A DNA stretch of 11,588 nt. It comes from an uncultured Eggerthellaceae bacterium. Its GTDB lineage: Bacteria; Actinomycetota; Coriobacteriia; Coriobacteriales; Eggerthellaceae. Of this stretch, positions 7,385 to 11,588 are shown in pieces. Each line of letters opens with the position of its first letter. The first letter of the stretch is position 1. The notes beneath the pieces are model-generated. The model was not told where the DNA came from. It made no database searches and worked only from the letters and a program-made list of their open reading frames with translations. The translations under genes were made by a program, and so were the position numbers. The stretch lies in contig CAKUFS010000044.1 in assembly GCA_934648845.1 (NCBI GenBank), positions 1 through 11,588 of the forward strand, in the 5' to 3' direction.

Positions 7385-8194
7385 ATGGAACTGGTGAATT
7401 GCCACACGCATACGGCTTATTCGGGGCATGGCCAAGGTAGCGTTGATCAGCTGGTGGGCGCTGCGCGCCAAGCGGGAATTACGACGCTTGCCGTAACGGA
7501 GCATTATCCGTTGCCGCCTGCGCTTGATCCTTTGAAGGAAAACGCAATCGAAGCAGCGCTTCTTCCGCAGTATCTACAGGAAATCAGCGCAGCCCAGCAA
7601 CGGTATTCGGATATCGAAGTAGTCGCCGGCGCGGAATTTGATTGGCTGGGGGATTTCGAGACGCGCGCGATGGGCGGCGACACGTTTGCGCCGTTCGCGT
7701 ATACGCTGCTGTCAGTGCATTTCATTGACGGCTGGGGTTTTGACGACCCGGCATATATGAGTCGATGGAGCGAATTTGGCGTCGATGCCGTGTGGCAGCG
7801 TTATATTGAGCTATGGATTGAAGCGACGTGCTCAGATTGGCCCATCGATGCCATGGCGCATCCCGATTTAGCGAAGAAATTCGGATATTATCCAAGCTTC
7901 GACCTGGATAAATGCTATCGGGAAATGGCTGAAGCGCTTGCCTCGACCGATAAGATGGTCGAAGTCAACACGGCGGGTGCGTATTACGATTGCCAGCAGA
8001 TGTATCCAGCCCCCGAGCTTTTGCGCTTGTTTTGCCGTGCTGGCATTCCTTGTTCGGTGGGTACGGATGCGCATTCTCCCGAGCACGTGACGCGTGGGTT
8101 AGATAAGGCATATGTGCTGATGTACGAAGCAGGATATCGCTACATAACGGTTCCCACGTCAACAGGGGATCGTCGCCGCATTCCTTTGAGTTAA
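7385..8194 (+). CDS. hisJ: PHP-domain phosphatase, histidinol-phosphatase (HisJ) family
   Basis: The 269-aa product is a PHP-family metal-dependent phosphoesterase. The metal ligand set can be followed through the sequence: HTHT (H7, H9), TEH (H40), AGAEFD (E84), SVHF (H112), AHPDL (H159) and GTDAHSPEHV (D228, H230). This order is that of HisJ-type histidinol-phosphatases, which dephosphorylate L-histidinol phosphate in histidine synthesis. No other his gene is in the window, so the substrate is assigned by family only; another small phosphate ester is possible. The gene starts six bases after the cysteine desulfurase stop, with no strong ribosome-binding site, suggesting coupling. Confidence 0.85.
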   Translation: MELVNCHTHTAYSGHGQGSVDQLVGAARQAGITTLAVTEHYPLPPALDPLKENAIEAALLPQYLQEISAAQQRYSDIEVVAGAEFDWLGDFETRAMGGDTFAPFAYTLLSVHFIDGWGFDDPAYMSRWSEFGVDAVWQRYIELWIEATCSDWPIDAMAHPDLAKKFGYYPSFDLDKCYREMAEALASTDKMVEVNTAGAYYDCQQMYPAPELLRLFCRAGIPCSVGTDAHSPEHVTRGLDKAYVLMYEAGYRYITVPTSTGDRRRIPLS

Positions 8195-8239
8195 ATGTGT
8201 TCGAGGCGCGAAGTTCGCGTGCTACTTGTCAAGAAGAAA

Positions 8240-8244
8240 GGGAG
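8240..8244 (+). promoter_or_regulatory. Shine-Dalgarno deciding the start of the Nif3-family gene
   Basis: AAAGGGAG ends four bases before ATG 8249. An in-frame ATG at 8195 abuts the preceding stop codon and would add a basic 18-residue extension, but its Shine-Dalgarno would have to lie within the previous gene and none is evident. Confidence 0.65.
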
Positions 8245-8248
8245 TTCC

Positions 8249-9163
8249 ATGACGCTGCGTTGCACCATTGGTGAGCTTGAACGGTTGCTTTTGGGGAAAT
8301 ATCCCGCGCAAGATGCGGAGAGTTGGGATAGAACCGGCTTGTTGGCGGGCGACCCTTCTTGCATGGTTTCCGGTGTTGCTGTGGCGCTTGACCCTTCGGT
8401 TCACGCGATTGAGCAGGCAAAACGAGCAGGAGTGAACGTGCTGCTCACGCATCACCCGGCGTTTTTGCGGCCGCCCGAGAGTTTTCTTTCGGGAGCTTCC
8501 GTGGCGCAACAGCCCGGCGCTTTGATTTATGCTTCGCTCGAAAAAGGTGTGGCGCTTATGAACTTCCACACGGCGCTTGATATGAATGAAGAAGGCCTTA
8601 TGGCGCTGCCGAACGCTTTGGGCCTTGATTACGTGCGCACGGTGCAGCCGCTGCCAGGTGCAACGGATACGGGTCGCGGCTACGGCGCTTTGTGCGGTGT
8701 TGGTGCTGTTGGCAGCAGTGGGACTTCGGGCGTGGTTGTCGGCGAAACCGCAGATGGGGCTATCGGGGCAGCCGCCGTCGAAGTTGTCGGCGAAGCTGCT
8801 GGTGCAACCGACACCTTCGCGAAATCCGTCTGCCAGCTGGCCCAGATGTGCAAGCAAGCGCTTGGCGGAACCCCGCGCATTTGGGGGGACGCCCAGGCAT
8901 CGGTGCGGTACGTTGTAACGGCGCAGGGGAGTGCAGGATCCATTTTGTCCGACGTGCTTGCGCTGAATGTCGATTGCCTGATTTGCGGCGAGTTGAAGTA
9001 TCACGACGCCCTTGCCTACGCGCAAGCGGGTTTGAACATTATCGAAGTGGGCCACGACGTGTCAGAACAGCCGCTTGTTGATGTGCTTTATCGGTCTGTA
9101 AGGGATTTGGGCGTGGAAAACGTTGTAGAATTGCCTCGCACCGCGAATTGGATAAGCTTGTAG
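8249..9163 (+). CDS. Nif3-like dinuclear metal centre protein (YbgI/YqfO family) with a Gly/Ala/Val-rich insert
   Basis: The 304-aa product belongs to the Nif3 / 'GTP cyclohydrolase I type 2' family, toroidal hexamers with a two-metal site whose physiological role is poorly defined. Visible family elements are WDRTGLLAGDP (26-36), VLLTHHPAF with H68/H69 (64-72), and NFHTALDMNEEGL (105-117) with D111. GELKYHDALAYAQAG (247-261) and EVGHDVSEQPLVDVL with H269 and E273 complete the metal-ligand set. Between GRGYGALC (142-149) and TFAKSVCQLA (189-198) lies a segment of about 39 residues made mostly of Gly, Ala, Val, Ser and Thr. Shorter relatives go from the GxGR motif almost directly to the next helix. 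The insert looks like a flexible loop. The gene lies in the same run as the zinc-ribbon protein, a common pairing in Actinobacteria. Confidence 0.9.
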   Translation: MTLRCTIGELERLLLGKYPAQDAESWDRTGLLAGDPSCMVSGVAVALDPSVHAIEQAKRAGVNVLLTHHPAFLRPPESFLSGASVAQQPGALIYASLEKGVALMNFHTALDMNEEGLMALPNALGLDYVRTVQPLPGATDTGRGYGALCGVGAVGSSGTSGVVVGETADGAIGAAAVEVVGEAAGATDTFAKSVCQLAQMCKQALGGTPRIWGDAQASVRYVVTAQGSAGSILSDVLALNVDCLICGELKYHDALAYAQAGLNIIEVGHDVSEQPLVDVLYRSVRDLGVENVVELPRTANWISL

Positions 9164-9168
9164 GATAC

Positions 9169-9175
9169 GGGGAGG
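9169..9175 (+). promoter_or_regulatory. Shine-Dalgarno of the zinc-ribbon gene
   Basis: GGGGAGG lies four bases before ATG 9180 and six bases after the Nif3-family stop, supporting this start and co-transcription. Confidence 0.65.
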
Positions 9176-9179
9176 ACCT

Positions 9180-9902
9180 ATGTTTGCAACACCCGAGACC
9201 ATCGACGATTTGTTGGAGCTGCAACAATGCATGCTCGCTCGCACGCAGGCACAGCGTCAACTTGACGAGCTTCCGCAGCGCCAGGAAATTCTGCGTCTGC
9301 GGCAGAAGAAAGCGCAGATAGAGGCGAAGGCGCAGCAGGTCGAGGCGCTTTTGCAGCAAGCGCGCCAGGAGCTTTCTCGCATATCTGATGATGACGAGCG
9401 CATGGATGCGCGCCAAAAGGAAAAGCAAAAGGAAATCGAGCACGCATCTGCTTCTGGCAATTTCCGTGCGGTAGAGAATCTGTCCAAAGAGTTGGATACC
9501 ATTGCGAAAAAGCGCGTGACGCTCTCGCAGAAAAACGATGCTGCGGTAGCGCAGCTTGAGAAAATCGATCAAGTGAAAAAGCAGGTCGAAGCAGCGCTTT
9601 CATCGGTTGCTGCAAGCGAAGCGAAGGAGATCGCATCATTCCAGGAACAAGGCGGCGCCTTGCAACGAGTAATTGCCCAGCAGAATGCGGCTATCGAGCA
9701 GCTGAGCAAGCACGTTCCTGCCAATGTGCTTGCGGAGTTCAAGAAGGTCGCGCTGCGCAGCGGTGGCGTTGCGCTGGGAAAATACGTTGATGGTCGTTGT
9801 GGATGCTGTCGTGCTTCCATTGATTCCGCTCATTTGGCGCAACTTCGCACTCAGGCGCCGCTTGCAACGTGCCCCTCGTGCAAGCGCCTGCTAGTGGTGT
9901 AG
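9180..9902 (+). CDS. Coiled-coil protein with C-terminal C4 zinc ribbon (DUF164 / zf-RING_7 family)
   Basis: The 240-aa product is mostly a long Gln/Glu/Lys/Ala-rich coiled coil (about 10-175). A short linker follows, then a C-terminal zinc ribbon with cysteine pairs CGCC (C207, C210; C209 lies between) and CPSC (C231, C234). No signal peptide or membrane segment is seen. This architecture matches the DUF164 family, commonly encoded beside Nif3-family genes. Some epsilon-proteobacterial relatives affect flagellar gene expression, but no such function can be transferred here. A nucleic-acid or protein scaffold role is plausible but inferred. It is the last gene of the second forward run; no T-rich intrinsic terminator follows directly. 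Confidence 0.88.
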   Translation: MFATPETIDDLLELQQCMLARTQAQRQLDELPQRQEILRLRQKKAQIEAKAQQVEALLQQARQELSRISDDDERMDARQKEKQKEIEHASASGNFRAVENLSKELDTIAKKRVTLSQKNDAAVAQLEKIDQVKKQVEAALSSVAASEAKEIASFQEQGGALQRVIAQQNAAIEQLSKHVPANVLAEFKKVALRSGGVALGKYVDGRCGCCRASIDSAHLAQLRTQAPLATCPSCKRLLVV

Positions 9903-9927
9903 CGGGTTTTGTGGCGGCTGCGTGATC

Positions 9928-10005
9928 GGAAGCTCGCATGGGCGGCAACGCCCACTCCTAGGGCATCCGGTGCGCCTTGTATACCGGATGCGACACGTTG
10001 CTTCC
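9928..10005 (+). ncRNA. Candidate structured RNA: closing stem plus two hairpins (three-way junction)
   Basis: The gap after the zinc-ribbon gene contains nested inverted repeats. GGAAGC (9928-9933) can pair with GCTTCC (10000-10005). Inside are TGGGCG-GCAA-CGCCCA (9939-9954), a 6-bp stem with a GNRA tetraloop, and GCATCCGGT (9963-9971) / ACCGGATGC (9983-9991), a perfect 9-bp stem with an 11-base loop. Together they form a plausible three-way junction. It could be a processed 3' UTR, an atypical or Rho-dependent termination region, or a small RNA. I do not recognise a known family: conserved core motifs of RNase P RNA, SRP RNA and common riboswitches are absent. The pairing is seen; function is inference. 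Confidence 0.35.
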
Positions 10006-10026
10006 TTTGATTTGCTTCGGTTGGGT

Positions 10027-10076
10027 CATGGCTCCCATGTAAAAGATACGAATGAAGGCATACTCTCGATGCCCTT
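10027..10076 (+). other. Two small hairpins upstream of the surface-protein promoter
   Basis: CATGG-CTC-CCATG (10027-10039) is a 5-bp stem. GGCAT (10057-10061) / ATGCC (10069-10073) is a second, which flanking AA and TT can extend with a bulge, followed by TTAATTGTT. The second hairpin is the nearest thing to a terminator in the 300-base gap, but its tail is poor in T. Confidence 0.25.
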
Positions 10077-10132
10077 AATTGTTCAATCTCAAAGAACCCT
10101 GCTGCCGGCAATATCAAAATGAGAGAAACGCT

Positions 10133-10161
10133 TTTTATCAAAACGCTTCGAGGTGTATACT
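10133..10161 (+). promoter_or_regulatory. Likely promoter of the BspA-like surface-protein gene
   Basis: TATACT (10156-10161), directly preceded by TG, is a good -10 box. TTTTAT (10133-10138) lies at the -35 position with a 17-base spacer but matches TTGACA poorly. The predicted transcript starts about 35 bases before ATG 10203. The region is clearly AT-richer than its surroundings. Confidence 0.5.
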
Positions 10162-10190
10162 GGGAAGGTTAGATTAACTGGTTTGTTTCA

Positions 10191-10196
10191 AAGGAG
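10191..10196 (+). promoter_or_regulatory. Shine-Dalgarno of the surface-protein gene
   Basis: AAGGAG sits six bases before ATG 10203. It shows that translation starts with the signal peptide, upstream of the G tract, and not at an internal ATG (10495) in the repeat frame, which lacks such a site. Confidence 0.75.
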
Positions 10197-10202
10197 ATGG
10201 TT

Positions 10203-11588
10203 ATGGGAAGGAGAATTCCTGCATCGCGGAAGATCGTAAATGCTCTTCTATCGGTTGTTCTGGTGCTGGGTCTCGTGCCGGCACCTGCATTTGCGGGGGG
10301 GGGGTGCCCTCAACACTGAAGTAGATCCGGCGGCAACTGCAACGCAAGGCGGGCAAGGAGATTCATCGACAGCGGCAGGCTCATCGGATGCGCGGGTGGA
10401 TTCGCCGGCTGCGCAGCAGGATGCGGCCGTCATCGGCGCGGATGATTCGAATGGCGGCGAGAGCTTGTCTGAAGCCGGCGATGTATCCGCCTCCATGGAA
10501 CCGGATACAGCTGCCGGAGCCTTCGATATTGATGCGGCTCCCGCGAGCGACGGTCTCTCCGCGCTTTCGGAGGGCGGCGCAAGACTTACCCCAGGCTGGA
10601 AGCAATCGGGCACCTGCGAGTGGAAGATCGATGATGCCGGCTATCTCACCGTGCGGCCTCTGGGGGACGGCGCCTCCGGCGAGCTGGCGGACTGGGGAAG
10701 CGGCTACAACAACTACAACAACATCCCCTGGTATTCCCAGCGCGACTCCATCTGGTCGGTCGTCATCGAGCCCGGCGTGTCCGCCAGGACATGCTATTGC
10801 ATGTTCTCCGGCTGCGAGTCGCTTGCCTCCCTGGACCTGTCGGGCCTGGACACCTCCAAGGTGACGGACATGAGCTCCATGTTCTCCGGCTGCGAGTCGC
10901 TTGCCTCCCTGGACCTGTCGGGCCTGGACACCTCCAAGGTAACGGACATGAGCACCATGTTCTCTGGCTGCTCGTTGCTGACGCCACTGGACCTGTCGGG
11001 CCTGGACACCTCCAAGGTGACGGACATGAGCTCCATGTTCTACGGCTGCTCGTCGCTCACGACCCTGGACCTGTCGGGCCTCGACACCTCCAAGGTGACG
11101 AATATGAGCGGCATGTTCGAATACTGCTCGTCGCTCGCGACCCTGGACCTGTCGGGCCTGGACACCTCCAAGGTGACGGACATGAGCCAGATGTTCTCCA
11201 TCTGCTTGTCGCTCGCGACCCTGGACCTGTCGGGCCTGGACACCTCGGCCGTGACGGATATGACCGCCATGTTCTACGGCTGCTCGAAGCTTTCGTCTCT
11301 CGACCTGTCGTCGTTCGACACCGGCAGCGTGACCGCAATGGGCTACTACAATTTTAACGTCTCCACCACCAGAGGAATGTTCGAGGGATGCAGCTCCTTG
11401 AAGGTGCTGGACCTGTCGTCCTTCGACACCTCCAAGGTAACGGATATGGGCTCCATGTTCTCCAGCTGCTCGTCGCTCGCGTCCCTTGACCTGTCGTCCT
11501 TCGACACCTCGGCCGTGACGGACATGGGCTGTATGTTCCGCAGCTGCTCGTCGCTTGCGGAGCTCAACCTGTCGTCCTTCGACACCTC
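10203..11588 (+). CDS. Secreted BspA-like leucine-rich-repeat (DUF285) protein; frame broken at a G10 tract, 3' end outside window
   Basis: As written, translation from ATG 10203 gives 38 residues and stops at TGA 10317-10319. The first 31 residues are a clear signal peptide: basic MGRRIPASRK, a Leu/Val core, then PAPAFA with an AxA cleavage site. The stop arises because ten Gs at 10295-10304 shift the frame. With nine Gs the reading continues without a stop to the window edge (at least 461 aa). The continued product has an acidic Ser/Ala/Asp/Gly-rich linker (about 35-125) and a conserved head (GWKQSGTCEWKIDDAGYLTV, then IPWYSQRDSIWSVVIEPGV). A series of 26-residue repeats of the form MFxxCxxLxxLDLSxxDTSxVTDMxx follows. 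These are DUF285/BspA-type surface repeats, which in other bacteria mediate adhesion to host proteins or cells; that role is inferred here. C-terminal anchoring cannot be seen. A phase-variable gene caught OFF is the preferred reading; a true pseudogene or a sequencing slip is possible. Confidence 0.85.
10295..10304 (+). repeat. G10 homopolymer tract, probable slipped-strand phase-variation switch
   Basis: Ten consecutive G residues begin in the Ala codon of the signal-peptide AFA and run through Gly codons. Upstream codons lie in the frame of ATG 10203; the long repeat-coding frame downstream is offset by one base. Nine or twelve Gs restore one reading frame, while ten or eleven do not. Homopolymers of this length are hypermutable by strand slippage during replication, and polyG tracts inside surface-protein genes are the classic cause of ON/OFF switching in other bacteria. 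It is the longest homopolymer I see in the window. Confidence 0.75.
10801..11588 (+). repeat. Array of 78-bp (26-aa) DUF285/BspA tandem repeats
   Basis: Repeat units begin with ATGTTC at 10801, 10879, 10957, 11035, 11113, 11191, 11269, 11377, 11455 and 11533; the last is cut by the window edge. All are 78 bp except the unit at 11269, which is 108 bp because of a ten-residue insert. The first two units differ at only two of 78 bases. The first six share LDLSGLDTS; from the seventh on the motif is LDLSSFDT. Position 5 of every unit is Cys. The similarity also leaves long overlapping open frames on other frames and the opposite strand; these are by-products. Confidence 0.93.

Noticed and set aside
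8883..8888. G6 run inside the Nif3-family gene as a second phase-variation tract
   Set aside because: Six Gs are too short for frequent slippage, the frame is intact and the gene is a core, non-surface protein.
9903..10140. RNase P RNA (rnpB), suggested by the Nif3/zinc-ribbon neighbourhood
   Set aside because: The gap is short for rnpB and the near-universal GAGGAAAGTC core and matching ACAGAA segment are not seen on either strand.
10791..11357. Long open frames overlapping the repeat array, one in another forward frame and several on the minus strand
   Set aside because: They are produced by the 78-bp repeat, which is stop-free in several frames because its length is a multiple of three. 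They have no ribosome-binding sites or recognisable families, and the DUF285 frame explains the sequence.
1..11588. CRISPR arrays, tRNA/rRNA genes, insertion sequences, integrase or attachment sites
   Set aside because: None was seen on either strand; the only tandem repeats are the protein-coding 78-bp units.

Overview
The window reads as an actinobacterial chromosome segment, most likely from class Coriobacteriia (Eggerthellaceae-like). This is inferred from the block ispH / DUF512 / der / plsY / gpsA, the Nif3 / zinc-ribbon (DUF164) pair, moderate-to-high GC and a large secreted protein of BspA/DUF285 leucine-rich repeats. No 16S or other decisive marker is present, so the placement is provisional.

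Bases 1-4718 hold a forward run of core genes: the 3' end of ispH (isoprenoid synthesis), a DUF512 PDZ/radical-SAM protein whose GTG start overlaps the ispH stop, the double GTPase der (ribosome assembly), then plsY and gpsA, which make and use glycerol-3-phosphate for phospholipid synthesis. A short gap with inverted repeats separates gpsA from a convergent minus-strand gene (4761-5261). That gene belongs to the O6-alkylguanine-DNA alkyltransferase family but has Thr where the acceptor Cys should be. It has its own TATAAT box and is divergent from rpe.

Bases 5423-9902 hold a second forward run: rpe (pentose phosphate epimerase), a class V cysteine desulfurase, a HisJ-type PHP phosphatase, a Nif3-family protein with an unusual Gly/Ala/Val-rich insert, and a coiled-coil/zinc-ribbon protein. 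Most of these genes are tightly packed, and several ATGs are settled by clear Shine-Dalgarno sequences.

Bases 9903-10202 are non-coding. They contain several inverted repeats that can fold into a three-way junction, then an AT-rich stretch with a likely promoter. From 10203 to the window edge lies a large secreted protein gene with a signal peptide, an acidic Ser/Ala/Asp-rich linker and a 26-residue (78-bp) BspA/DUF285 repeat array that continues past the window.

The most interesting signal is a run of ten G residues (10295-10304) placed exactly at the signal-peptide cleavage site. In this sequence it puts the signal peptide and the repeat domain in different frames. Nine or twelve Gs would join them; ten or eleven give stops within a few codons. 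This is the expected architecture of a slipped-strand ON/OFF switch for a surface protein, captured here OFF, although a homopolymer sequencing error must be excluded.
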